A stretch of DNA of 54,978 nt. It comes from Moritella sp. GTDB lineage: Bacteria > Pseudomonadota > Gammaproteobacteria > Enterobacterales > Moritellaceae. A program made the translations under genes and the position numbers. Below are positions 10,425-18,760 of the stretch, piece by piece (position 1 is the first letter of the stretch; each line of letters opens with the position of its first letter). The stretch spans positions 1-54,978 of the forward strand of contig NZ_JABSQR010000035.1 in assembly GCF_013215705.1 (NCBI RefSeq). Reading direction: 5' to 3'. Under the pieces are notes generated by a model. The model had not been told where the DNA came from, searched no databases, and was given only the letters and a program-made list of their open reading frames with translations.

Positions 10425-12590
10425 ATGCTACAGCCATGGCGAAAGCTAACTTATTTAACCGCCAACAGTAATTTTTTTATTGCGCTAAAAGCATTCTTAG
10501 CCTCCATCACCTTATTGATCCCAGGGTATGTGCTGGAACTTTCTGAATTATCAGTTACCGCCGTGCTCGGTATTGTGGCAGCGGTTATTTCAGAAGGTGA
10601 TGACAGCATCAAACAGCGCATGATTAATAGCTTATTAACGCTTGTTTGTTTTACCTTATCATCATTATTAGTCAGCCAGCTGTTCCCTTACCCGCTGTTT
10701 TTTTTAATTGGCAGCTGCTTATTTAGTTTTTCGATCATCATTCTCGGTTCCTTAGGTAAACGCTATGTCAGCATCAGTTTTGCCACCTTGATGATTGCGG
10801 TTTACACCATGTTAGGCTTGAGCCATGATGCTGAATCAGCAGTGATACTCACGACTGAAGTCGAATTTAATCCTTACTCTCTACTCCTCATTGTTGGTGC
10901 AGCTTGGTATTTTATTATCTCAACAGTGCTGCTTAAGGTCACTTTATATAACCCGATCAGAGAACAATTGGCCGAAATTTATTTTTCATTAGGTTCATAC
11001 CAACAAGAAAAATCCAAATTTTTCTCACAAACAAAACATGATCATAAAACCATTCGCCATACTTTATCGACGTTAAATATTAATATCGTTAATGCCATGA
11101 CCGCATGTCGTACCAACATTGATTATCATATGGGGAGTAAAAACCTATCCCATGAACTCCAGCACTTGATCCACCTCTACCAAGAAGCCCAAGAACTGCA
11201 TGAAAAAATGACATCTAGCCATTTTCATTATGATTCACTTAAACGTGATTTAAATAATGATTTGATTATTAATGGTTTTGAACAGGTATTAAAGCAACTG
11301 GCCAGCGCTTGTACGCAACGCGGTAACGCAACATTATACAAGCAAACTTATGCACACGATCACGGCCTGACTTGGTCATTGGCGATTTTAAAACAAGAAT
11401 TACTGACATTAGAAAAATCAGTGCAATGGCAGTTGTTTGGTCCACTGAAATTATTGCTTCGTAATTTACGCAAGGCTGATGAGCTATTAATTAACAGTGA
11501 GCCCACAAGTGAGTATGAATTCTTAGTCATGGCACCACGTGAACGCCTATCGATAAAACAACGATTAGGTAACGCGTTGCACTTATCGAGCCCGGTATTT
11601 CGCCATGCGATCCGCTTAACCATCGGCATCGCATTGGGGATAGGGATTATTTTTGTCTCTGAACTACATGGTTATTGGGTGGTATTAACCACACTATTTG
11701 TACTACAGCCCAGTTACAGTGCGACGCGAGTCAAATTAAAACAGCGTATTTCCGGTACGCTAATGGGCATCATCATAGGTGCAACCTTGTTATACCTGTT
11801 TCCAACAGAGCGTAGCCAGTTATTTTTATTAGCGATATCGGCATTCCTGTTCTTTTATTATTTACGTCAAAATTACAGCAGAGCCGTTACCTATATTACC
11901 TTGCTGGTTTTATTGGCATTCAACGTGCTTTATCAGCAAGGTTATGCTGTCACGATGCCACGCATCATCGATACCTTAACCGGTTGTAGTATTGCCTACT
12001 TACTGGCTAAGTTAGTTCTACCTAACTGGCAATATAAGCAATTCCCTAAATATTTGGTCGAAGCGATCACCGCTAATCAGACTTACTTTCATGAGATCAT
12101 CAATCAATATGTCTCAGGGAAAAACAATGGATTACCGTATCGAGTGGCACGCCGTAAAGCCTATGTTGCGGATAGCTACTTGACCGCCTCTTGGAAAGAC
12201 ATGCAGGTTGAACCCAGCGATAAACGCCATAAGCTCAATCATGTGTATGATATTTCTCGTCGTAATCATGCCATGCTATCGGCACTGTCGGCATTAGGCG
12301 TACACAGAAATAAAATGATTGATACAAGATTACAGCAAGATTTACGCTTAGTGGAGCAAATGATTACCCGGGCGTTAACACAAACCAAAAGCACTATTTT
12401 GTCACCCGTCAATGACCATAATTTTTATATTAGTGAACTCGAGGAGTTACTCCAACGTTATGAAAATGATGATCATAAACATACGCTGTTATTAATCCAG
12501 AAGCTGAAACAGATAGCAGAAATTACTGAAGAGTTACAGATTATGGCAGATGAAATGAATCTTGTTACCGAGACCCCTGCACGTATTTAG
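10425..12590 (+). CDS. YccS/YhfK family (FUSC) inner-membrane protein
   Basis: A 721-aa membrane protein with the two-block layout of the YccS family: five or six hydrophobic helices near the N terminus (about 20-190), a long soluble middle, and a second helical block (about 400-530, including FVSELHGYWVVLTTLFVLQP) followed by a C-terminal cytoplasmic domain. The FUSC superfamily includes aromatic-acid exporters such as AaeB and fusaric-acid resistance proteins. The substrate of YccS itself is not established. I chose ATG at 10425 because AAAGGA lies about ten bases upstream and the N terminus then matches the family length; an in-frame start at 10377 would overlap the preceding gene. It follows the binding protein by 25 bases and is probably the fourth gene of the unit. 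Confidence 0.85.
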   Translation: MLQPWRKLTYLTANSNFFIALKAFLASITLLIPGYVLELSELSVTAVLGIVAAVISEGDDSIKQRMINSLLTLVCFTLSSLLVSQLFPYPLFFLIGSCLFSFSIIILGSLGKRYVSISFATLMIAVYTMLGLSHDAESAVILTTEVEFNPYSLLLIVGAAWYFIISTVLLKVTLYNPIREQLAEIYFSLGSYQQEKSKFFSQTKHDHKTIRHTLSTLNINIVNAMTACRTNIDYHMGSKNLSHELQHLIHLYQEAQELHEKMTSSHFHYDSLKRDLNNDLIINGFEQVLKQLASACTQRGNATLYKQTYAHDHGLTWSLAILKQELLTLEKSVQWQLFGPLKLLLRNLRKADELLINSEPTSEYEFLVMAPRERLSIKQRLGNALHLSSPVFRHAIRLTIGIALGIGIIFVSELHGYWVVLTTLFVLQPSYSATRVKLKQRISGTLMGIIIGATLLYLFPTERSQLFLLAISAFLFFYYLRQNYSRAVTYITLLVLLAFNVLYQQGYAVTMPRIIDTLTGCSIAYLLAKLVLPNWQYKQFPKYLVEAITANQTYFHEIINQYVSGKNNGLPYRVARRKAYVADSYLTASWKDMQVEPSDKRHKLNHVYDISRRNHAMLSALSALGVHRNKMIDTRLQQDLRLVEQMITRALTQTKSTILSPVNDHNFYISELEELLQRYENDDHKHTLLLIQKLKQIAEITEELQIMADEMNLVTETPARI

Positions 12591-12601
12591 CGTGCAAGGG
12601 T
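12574..12601. terminator. Hairpin between convergent genes
   Basis: GCACG (12579-12583) pairs with CGTGC (12591-12595), and flanking CCC/GGG pairs extend the stem through a bulge. It spans the stop codon of the YccS-like gene and lies before the convergent ketoacyl synthase gene. There is no good T-run on either side, so termination is only possible. Confidence 0.3.
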
Positions 12602-12615
12602 CATAAGCCTATTAG

Positions 12616-14466
12616 CTATATATAATCGTGATACGGATTATCTTGCACTAACTTAATGGCGTTTACAAAGCCTTGTAAACGTACTTCCTCAGTCGTGATA
12701 TTCACGCCGCTTTCGTCAATCACCGCATTACCAAATTCATAACGAATATTTTCATCGCCAAAACAAGCTTTGTTATCATTAGCTTGAGCCACTTTTTGAA
12801 CCTGATCATTTTTCTCCTGGTAAGCACTTACTACTGACGCACCGTATTTAGCGGTGAGCATGGTTAGTGTTTGCTGAGGAGATAACACCAAACCACTGGC
12901 ATTATTACCACCAAAACCTTTCGCATTTAAGATCACCGCTTTCATCTTGTGACCTTTATCGCCAACAAATTGATGGTCGGTTAAGATGTGTAGATTTTGT
13001 TGATGTACGTCATCGGCAATATGGTCAATGGTTTTAATCCCCGGGATCCAGCCGTATTGCCACACACCCAACGACGCCATAAGTTGATCGCCCGCCGCGG
13101 CGCCCATGGAATGACCAATATAAGATTTGATCGCTGTCACAGGCCAGTTTTTAATATTAAAGCTGGTCGCGACTTGACTTAGGATATGACTTTCCGTTAC
13201 CCGATTTTGTGGAGTTCCGGTACCGTGAGCTTGGACAAAAGTATGCTGTAAACCCGCCTCACCTAAAATGGCTTTAGCGAGTGCAGTTGCTTTTGCTACT
13301 GTCACATAATTACCAATACCCGGCGCTGAAATTGATTTTTTATTCGCATCGGCATTAATAAACACATCGGCAACAGAACCATAAATAGACACGCCTAACT
13401 CTAAAGCCAGTTCATCATCCATCAATACCACAAACTGTGCTGACTCTGCCATGGTAAAACCGGCATTCGCTGAAAATGGGCGACAGGCGCGGCGGTTATC
13501 AACAGTATCACTGTTATCCAATGCTTTTAACTGCTCATCTTCTGCTAACGCGCCCATGACACGGAAGCCTTCCATCACTCCGGTTTCAACTGGAGCTTCA
13601 GCGTTACCAATGATAGCGACTCTTGCTTTACCAGACTGAATGTCTAACATGCCTTGACGCAAGTTATATAAGAAACTCGCACAAGCCCCCATGTTGGTGC
13701 CAGTAGTCCCAGCACTGTTGATCACATAACTATTAATGAAGTCTGCAGGCATTTCAGCTAACGCCATCGCCATCATTTTGGTACTAACCCGACCGCCTTT
13801 AAAATAAGCAGATAACATACCGGCAAATGAATTTTCATCGACTTGGCCGAGTGCACTTCCCGCGTACACAGAGACTTCATCAGGATTAATTAATTTGAGA
13901 ATATCATCCCAATCAATGCCCAGTGAATTAAGTGCATCAGATGCACCATATACTGTTAGCTTCAAACCACGAGGGTGCGAACGTGAATTGTATAACTTAT
14001 CTAAATCAAAGCCCGTTGGAATATTACCGGCACTTGATACCGGGTAAGTGATGGTGTCATTAATCAACACCTCAAAATCACCGTCGACAACAACTTCAAC
14101 GGTTTTATTATCAACGTCGGTAAGTGACCAATTAGCCGGAATAGTTTGTGGTAATTTTGATTTTTTTAATTGAAATGTAATTGACTCAGCACCAGGTGCT
14201 AATTTAGCTTTACGCTGAAAAGGTACCGCGTCTGGATCAAACGTAGTGGTACGGCGTACTAAGGTACCCGCTTTAATTTGGGCAATAATATCAGCATTAA
14301 TATCGTTCGTATCTAATCCCATACGCTGTGCGAGATCTTGCCAGGTACTGGCCATGACATCTTCTTTCAGGACATCACACACTAAACGCTTATAACTGTG
14401 GAAACCAGAACTACGTCCAGCTGCATTTATCCCACCTAAACCAACAATTAACGCTAACTTTGCCAT
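12616..14466 (-). CDS. fabY: Beta-ketoacyl-ACP synthase, FabY-like
   Basis: A 616-aa condensing enzyme. The N terminus LALIVGLGGINAAGRSS and the total length resemble Pseudomonas aeruginosa FabY (about 634 aa), which starts fatty acid synthesis by condensing acetyl-CoA with malonyl-ACP. An extra N-terminal region of about 190 residues precedes the thiolase fold. The catalytic triad is complete: Cys262 in NMGACASF, His414 in AHGTGTP and His452 in IGHSMGAAAGD. I chose the ATG at 14466; the in-frame TTG five codons upstream is less likely. It is divergent from an AraC-type regulator (189-base gap), which may control it. The FabY name rests on overall resemblance; a role in another acyl pathway cannot be excluded. 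Confidence 0.8.
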   Translation of the reverse strand: MAKLALIVGLGGINAAGRSSGFHSYKRLVCDVLKEDVMASTWQDLAQRMGLDTNDINADIIAQIKAGTLVRRTTTFDPDAVPFQRKAKLAPGAESITFQLKKSKLPQTIPANWSLTDVDNKTVEVVVDGDFEVLINDTITYPVSSAGNIPTGFDLDKLYNSRSHPRGLKLTVYGASDALNSLGIDWDDILKLINPDEVSVYAGSALGQVDENSFAGMLSAYFKGGRVSTKMMAMALAEMPADFINSYVINSAGTTGTNMGACASFLYNLRQGMLDIQSGKARVAIIGNAEAPVETGVMEGFRVMGALAEDEQLKALDNSDTVDNRRACRPFSANAGFTMAESAQFVVLMDDELALELGVSIYGSVADVFINADANKKSISAPGIGNYVTVAKATALAKAILGEAGLQHTFVQAHGTGTPQNRVTESHILSQVATSFNIKNWPVTAIKSYIGHSMGAAAGDQLMASLGVWQYGWIPGIKTIDHIADDVHQQNLHILTDHQFVGDKGHKMKAVILNAKGFGGNNASGLVLSPQQTLTMLTAKYGASVVSAYQEKNDQVQKVAQANDNKACFGDENIRYEFGNAVIDESGVNITTEEVRLQGFVNAIKLVQDNPYHDYI

Positions 14467-14655
14467 TTTATTACATCTCAATTCGAATCTCAGCTATTGC
14501 TTGATAGTCTAGCAAGTTATACTAACAATACACTTTCAACTGTGCCAATAACCCTGACTAACGTGCCAGTGCAGATTTTTAGCCTATAAAAACCAGACGC
14601 AGAACCATAAACAAATAGATATACTAAGTTTAAATACCACACATAGGACCTTGAT

Positions 14656-15633
14656 GTGAAAATTGGATTCGTACTTTATGATAAAGCGTTAGTTACCGGG
14701 ATCTCCTTAGCCGCAGAAATGCTATCCGGCGCGTCACGCTTACGCGATCGAAAAACCCAACATCAAGATCCACTCGAAATAAAATTAATTTCGACCACTT
14801 TAGAGGCTAAATCACTCACCGCAGGATTACGCTTACAACCCGATCTCACTTTTTCTTGCGAACAAGACTTTGATTTGGTCATCTTCCCTCCGATGTGGGG
14901 AAACCCTTTAGTATCAATAATTAAACATCCAGAAATCATTCCTTGGTTACACCAACAATATAACAAGGGGGCGAAAATATTATCGACAGGTACCGGGGTT
15001 TGTTGGTTAGCCGAAGCTGGTTTGCTTGATGGCTTACCAGCAACAACACACTGGTATTTTTACGATCAATTTAGTCAACAATACCCACAAGTAAAACTCA
15101 ATCGTCAAGCCTCAATCACCGCGGCAAATGGCTTGTATTGTGCAGGCAGTATTAACTCTCAATCCGAAATGATGTTATTTTTAATTAATGAAATGTTTGG
15201 CAAGAAGATCGCCAGCGTGATTGAAAATCATTTTTCCCATGAAATATCACGCACTCAACAACAACCTTTTTATCAAGTTGGCGGCCAAGTGCAATTCGAT
15301 GAGTCCATTGCCCTCGCACAAGACTGGATGCAACGTAATATGGCCAAGGTGATCACCAATCAAATAGTGGCCGATGTGTGTCAATTACCGCTACGTACTT
15401 TCAATCGCCGCTTCAAAGAACAAGTAGGACAAACCCCAAACCAGTTTCTGTTAACCCTGAGATTAGAGACCGCACAAGTATTATTACGCGACTTTGGCCT
15501 TACTATGTGTGATGTCGCCGAACAAGTGGGTTTTCGTGACACTTATTATTTCAACAAAAAATTCCAGCAACACTTTGATATGGCTCCAAAACAATATCGA
15601 GACATGGTAAAAGCCAAAGTTTTTGCCGTTTAG
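14656..15633 (+). CDS. GlxA/FtrA-type AraC-family transcriptional regulator
   Basis: A 325-aa regulator with an N-terminal DJ-1/PfpI-like (class I glutamine amidotransferase fold) domain (about residues 1-185) and a C-terminal AraC helix-turn-helix pair (about 220-320). The DNA-binding part has IVADVCQLPLRTFNRRFKEQ and the signature FRDTYYFNKKFQQHFDMAPKQYR. In this family the amidotransferase domain usually has no catalytic role. Here the region STGTGVCWLAEAGLL carries its Cys three positions later than the usual nucleophile, consistent with that. It is divergent from fabY and lies just before bfd. The target is unknown; the nearest candidate is fabY. Confidence 0.85.
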   Translation: MKIGFVLYDKALVTGISLAAEMLSGASRLRDRKTQHQDPLEIKLISTTLEAKSLTAGLRLQPDLTFSCEQDFDLVIFPPMWGNPLVSIIKHPEIIPWLHQQYNKGAKILSTGTGVCWLAEAGLLDGLPATTHWYFYDQFSQQYPQVKLNRQASITAANGLYCAGSINSQSEMMLFLINEMFGKKIASVIENHFSHEISRTQQQPFYQVGGQVQFDESIALAQDWMQRNMAKVITNQIVADVCQLPLRTFNRRFKEQVGQTPNQFLLTLRLETAQVLLRDFGLTMCDVAEQVGFRDTYYFNKKFQQHFDMAPKQYRDMVKAKVFAV

Positions 15634-15638
15634 CGACT

Positions 15639-15657
15639 TGATAATCATTCTCATTCA
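15639..15657. promoter_or_regulatory. Fur box upstream of bfd
   Basis: TGATAATCATTCTCATTCA matches the Fur consensus (GATAATGATAATCATTATC family) well in its GATAAT-N-ATTCTCATT core. It lies 41 bases before the bfd start. This predicts iron repression of bfd, as in E. coli and Pseudomonas. Confidence 0.7.
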
Positions 15658-15697
15658 TATTAGTATCAGCGTTAATTCAAGCTCAGAGTGGTTATTT

Positions 15698-15892
15698 ATG
15701 TACGTATGTATTTGTCGCGGTATTACCGATAAGCAGATGATTAAAAGTATTGATGACGGTGCTAACACAATGAAAAAATTAAGCGGAGAGCTTGGTATCG
15801 GTAGTCAGTGTGGCAAGTGCTGCCAATGTGCGAAAAAGATCTTAAATCAGACCTTAATCAAACAAGCGCAACAACAGCCACTGGTTGCCTAG
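15698..15892 (+). CDS. bfd: Bacterioferritin-associated ferredoxin
   Basis: A 64-aa [2Fe-2S] protein that reduces the heme of bacterioferritin so that stored iron can be released. The four cluster ligands are Cys4 and Cys6 (YVCICRGIT) and Cys38 and Cys41 (SQCGKCCQC), at the E. coli Bfd positions. Start at 15698 gives the family length; an in-frame start at 15623 would overlap the regulator gene and add an unrelated hydrophobic stretch. A Fur box at 15639-15657 predicts expression under iron limitation. It is convergent with the two bacterioferritin genes, its partner proteins. Confidence 0.95.
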   Translation: MYVCICRGITDKQMIKSIDDGANTMKKLSGELGIGSQCGKCCQCAKKILNQTLIKQAQQQPLVA

Positions 15893-16357
15893 CTACATTT
15901 TAGATTGTAAATAGTTATCTATTCCCTCATGACCGATCAGATATTGCTGACTTTCAATCCAGTCAATTTGCTCTTCCACTTCTTCTAAGATCTCAGTGGC
16001 GATATCACGACTGACAAAGTCATTATTTTTTTCACATTCTTCAATCAAATTTTGCAATACAACGCGAATACTCAACTCTAGCTCAATATTCAGCTGCAAC
16101 ATTTCAACGGCCTCTTCGCCGATAGCCAAACGACCTAAGTCCTGTAGATTCGGCAGCCCTTGCAAGAACAAAATACGATTAATTAACTTATCCGCTTGCT
16201 TCATCTTTAAAATTGACTGCTTGTAATCCGCTTTATCCAACCCCTCCAAGCCCCAATTTTTATACATTCTGGCATGTAAGAAATATTGATTGATCGCAAC
16301 CAGCTTACAACCTAGCGCCTTATTTAATAACATGAGGATATTTTTATTGCCTTGCAT
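15893..16357 (-). CDS. bfr: Bacterioferritin, heme-binding type subunit lacking ferroxidase residues
   Basis: A 154-aa ferritin-like subunit of the 24-mer iron-storage shell. The heme-ligating Met52 is present (LKMKQAD). The di-iron ferroxidase ligands are mostly lost: position 18 is Lys instead of Glu, 51 Lys instead of Glu, 54 Gln instead of His, 127 Val instead of Glu and 130 Gln instead of His; only Glu94 remains. It therefore looks like a structural and electron-transfer subunit that binds heme and pairs with the other subunit encoded just upstream. Start at 16357 has AGGAG upstream and gives the family length. A Fur-box-like site lies at 16399-16417. Confidence 0.93.
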   Translation of the reverse strand: MQGNKNILMLLNKALGCKLVAINQYFLHARMYKNWGLEGLDKADYKQSILKMKQADKLINRILFLQGLPNLQDLGRLAIGEEAVEMLQLNIELELSIRVVLQNLIEECEKNNDFVSRDIATEILEEVEEQIDWIESQQYLIGHEGIDNYLQSKM

Positions 16358-16398
16358 AACCGACTCCTGAACGATGAATGTCATAATACGATAGACGT

Positions 16399-16417
16399 GG
16401 TAATGATAATAATTAAC
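16399..16417. promoter_or_regulatory. Fur-box-like site between the two bfr genes
   Basis: GGTAATGATAATAATTAAC matches the 19-base Fur consensus at 16 positions by my count. It overlaps the stop codon of the upstream bfr gene and lies about 42 bases before the start of the downstream one. The heme-type subunit may thus have its own iron-responsive transcript. Confidence 0.6.
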
Positions 16418-16886
16418 TGCCCATATGTGATTGGATATAATTGGATAAATTAATTTTCTTAATCAATCCCAGCTGTTGTTCTAACCAGTAAACATGATCT
16501 TCTTCAGTATCCGCCAGTAATGGCAACAATACTTCCCTGGTTTGATAATCACCTTCCTCTTCACATACTTTAATACCGGCACGTAAAGCACCAACAACTT
16601 CCATTTCCAGCACCAGATCATTCGCCAGCATAGTCGGCACATCACTGCCGATTAATAAATCTCGGCGATCTTTTAAATTTGGCGTTCCCTCAAGAAATAA
16701 AATACGTTTAATTAGCGCATCAGCATGGGTGATCTCTTCTTGCATTTCATGGTTAATACGTTCATATAATTTTTCTAATCCCCAATCCTGATACATACGG
16801 GAATGCGTAAAGTATTGATCAATTGCCGCTAATTCATTGTGCAACAATCCATTAAGGGTGGTGATAACCTTGGTATTACCTTTCAT
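16413..16886 (-). CDS. bfr: Bacterioferritin, ferroxidase-type subunit lacking the heme methionine
   Basis: A 157-aa bacterioferritin subunit that oxidises Fe(II) at a di-iron site and stores it as ferric mineral. All ferroxidase ligands are present: Glu18, Glu51, His54, Glu94 and the C-terminal Glu/His pair in TEEDHVYWL. The heme ligand Met52 is replaced by Ile (EEITHAD), so this subunit alone should not bind heme in the usual way. Start at 16886 is supported by GGAG upstream and by the E. coli length (158 aa). It precedes the heme-type subunit by 55 bases on the same strand. The pair resembles the two-subunit bacterioferritins of Neisseria and Magnetospirillum. Confidence 0.94.
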   Translation of the reverse strand: MKGNTKVITTLNGLLHNELAAIDQYFTHSRMYQDWGLEKLYERINHEMQEEITHADALIKRILFLEGTPNLKDRRDLLIGSDVPTMLANDLVLEMEVVGALRAGIKVCEEEGDYQTREVLLPLLADTEEDHVYWLEQQLGLIKKINLSNYIQSHMGS

Positions 16887-16982
16887 AATCAACTCCAATA
16901 AACAGATAGTAGAATTAAGCTTAGATAACAATTGAAGTTTTACCATGACAAGAGAGAAAATTAGAAGGGCTAGATAACAACA

Positions 16983-17003
16983 CAGAGGGCGATGTACCCT
17001 CTG
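16983..17003. terminator. Hairpin downstream of the small membrane protein gene
   Basis: CAGAGGG and CCCTCTG form a 7-bp stem. It lies just after the stop of the minus-strand gene ending at 17010 and before bfr. On the plus strand it is followed by CTATTTTTA; on the minus strand there is no strong T-run, so its efficiency is uncertain. Confidence 0.45.
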
Positions 17004-17009
17004 CTATTT

Positions 17010-17234
17010 TTACTTGTTATCGTCGTCATGTTTGATTTTTTCGGCTTTATTTTCAGTATTGTCTTCTTCGACAAAATAATCACTTAATTCGACCCAAACG
17101 GCGATCCCAACAATGCTTAAGACCCCGAGCCAAGTACCGGTATCGGCAATAGGCACTTCCATAAGTATGATTAATAAAGAAAAAAAGGCGATTGAAGAAT
17201 ATACTTTTAGTCTGCCACTGGCTTGTAGTAACAT
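17010..17234 (-). CDS. Small membrane protein of unknown function
   Basis: A 74-aa protein that I do not recognise. Two hydrophobic helices (about residues 12-27 and 33-50, the latter with TWLGVLSIVGIAVWVEL) are followed by a strongly charged tail rich in Glu, Asp, Asn and Lys that ends with several Asp residues. Both helices lie in the N-terminal two thirds, so the tail is probably cytoplasmic. The start at 17234 has AAGGAG five bases upstream; a GTG two codons earlier is possible. It is separated from the bfr genes by a hairpin and is divergent from tusA. The good ribosome binding site and the membrane pattern support a real gene. Confidence 0.65.
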   Translation of the reverse strand: MLLQASGRLKVYSSIAFFSLLIILMEVPIADTGTWLGVLSIVGIAVWVELSDYFVEEDNTENKAEKIKHDDDNK

Positions 17235-17387
17235 ACACACTCCTTGTTGATGGTTACTTAACGGTGCAAGATAAATGTCACACAGTTATTAACAATTTAA
17301 CAACATAACCATAATTTACCAATACATAATTACGTTCACTCATTAATATTAGTCTATTTACGTATATTGACCACATAGAGAAACCTG

Positions 17388-17636
17388 ATGAATCCATTAT
17401 TTTCAAATCCAGAACATGAACTAGATGCCCTTGGTTTACGCTGTCCAGAACCGGTGATGATGGTACGAAAAACAGTAAGAAAACTCGATGAAGGTCAAAC
17501 GTTATTAATTATTGCTGACGACCCAGCGACTGTGCGTGATATTCCCAGCTTTTGTCAGTTTATGGATCACACCTTAGTGGCCAGTCAAACAGAGCAACTG
17601 CCGTATCAATATCTGATTAGAAAAGGCGTAAGCTAG
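17388..17636 (+). CDS. tusA: TusA-family sulfurtransferase
   Basis: An 82-aa TusA/SirA protein. It receives persulfide sulfur from IscS and passes it on for 2-thiouridine formation in the tRNA wobble position, and it has wider roles in sulfur trafficking. The active Cys19 is in the family motif LGLRCPEP (CPxP). Length matches E. coli TusA (81 aa). It stands alone between the small membrane protein and glyQ. MnmE and MnmG, which modify the same wobble uridine, are encoded near oriC in this window. Confidence 0.93.
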   Translation: MNPLFSNPEHELDALGLRCPEPVMMVRKTVRKLDEGQTLLIIADDPATVRDIPSFCQFMDHTLVASQTEQLPYQYLIRKGVS

Positions 17637-17840
17637 CCCATCTAAACACGCGAGTATCGCCCTGGCATATTCGCGTACCTCTTATACCCGCCCCACTTTT
17701 CTCACTAAGCCTAGCAAAGCAAGTTCAAATACCTGAAAAAACTACCCTAACAAGACCAAATATTGTAATTTATCCTATATTCATATCTGCGCAGCAGGTA
17801 TACTTTGATGATTATTTCTTTGCTTTATTGTGCAGATATC

Positions 17841-18752
17841 ATGTCAAAATATAATGTTAAAACTTTTCAAGGGCTGATCCTAGCGCTGCAGGATTACTGG
17901 GCTCGCCAAGGTTGTGCGATTGTACAACCATTCGATATGGAAGTAGGTGCCGGCACCTCTCACCCAATGACGTTTTTACGTTCATTAGGGCCAGAGCCAA
18001 TGGCATTTGCTTATGTTCAACCATCACGTCGTCCTACCGATGGCCGTTATGGTGAAAACCCAAACCGTTTACAACACTACTACCAATTTCAAGTAGTGCT
18101 TAAACCATCGCCAGCAAACATCCAAGAATTGTATTTGGATTCACTGAAAGAAGTGGGTCTTGATCCATTAGTTCACGATATTCGCTTCGTTGAAGATAAC
18201 TGGGAAAACCCAACATTGGGCGCCTGGGGTCTGGGTTGGGAAATCTGGCTAAACGGTATGGAAGTATCGCAGTTTACCTACTTCCAAGCAGTTGGTGGTA
18301 TTGAGTGTAAACCGGTTACCGGTGAAATGACTTATGGGCTTGAACGTCTTGCGATGTATATCCAAGAAGTAGACAGCGTCTATGACCTAGTATGGACTGA
18401 TGGTCCACTGGGTACCGTTAAATACGGTGACATTTTCCACCAAAATGAAGTTGAACAGTCAACTTACAACTTCGAGCATGCCAATGTTGATTTCCTATTT
18501 ACTCTCTTTGATGAAAGTGAAAAAGAAGCGCAAAAGCTGCTAGATTTAGAAGTGCCGCTACCACTACCAGCATACGAACGTATTCTTGATGCTGGCCATG
18601 CATTTAATATGCTAGATGCGCGCCATGCAATCTCAGTGACTGAACGTCAACGTTATATTCTACGTATCCGTACCCTTTCTAAAGGTGTTGCACAAGCGTA
18701 TTACGCATCTCGTGAAGCGCTAGGCTTCCCGTTATGCAACAAAGAAAAATAG
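17841..18752 (+). CDS. glyQ: Glycyl-tRNA synthetase alpha subunit
   Basis: A 303-aa subunit of the bacterial alpha2beta2 glycyl-tRNA synthetase, the same length as E. coli GlyQ. It carries the class II catalytic core that activates glycine. Motif-like segments include [17 protein letters not shown] near the N terminus and [17 protein letters not shown] (about residues 60-77). I chose the ATG at 17841, which gives the conserved [10 protein letters not shown] start, over an in-frame start at 17805. glyS follows with an 8-base gap. Confidence 0.97.
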   Translation: MSKYNVKTFQGLILALQDYWARQGCAIVQPFDMEVGAGTSHPMTFLRSLGPEPMAFAYVQPSRRPTDGRYGENPNRLQHYYQFQVVLKPSPANIQELYLDSLKEVGLDPLVHDIRFVEDNWENPTLGAWGLGWEIWLNGMEVSQFTYFQAVGGIECKPVTGEMTYGLERLAMYIQEVDSVYDLVWTDGPLGTVKYGDIFHQNEVEQSTYNFEHANVDFLFTLFDESEKEAQKLLDLEVPLPLPAYERILDAGHAFNMLDARHAISVTERQRYILRIRTLSKGVAQAYYASREALGFPLCNKEK

Positions 18753-18760
18753 GAAGTAGC

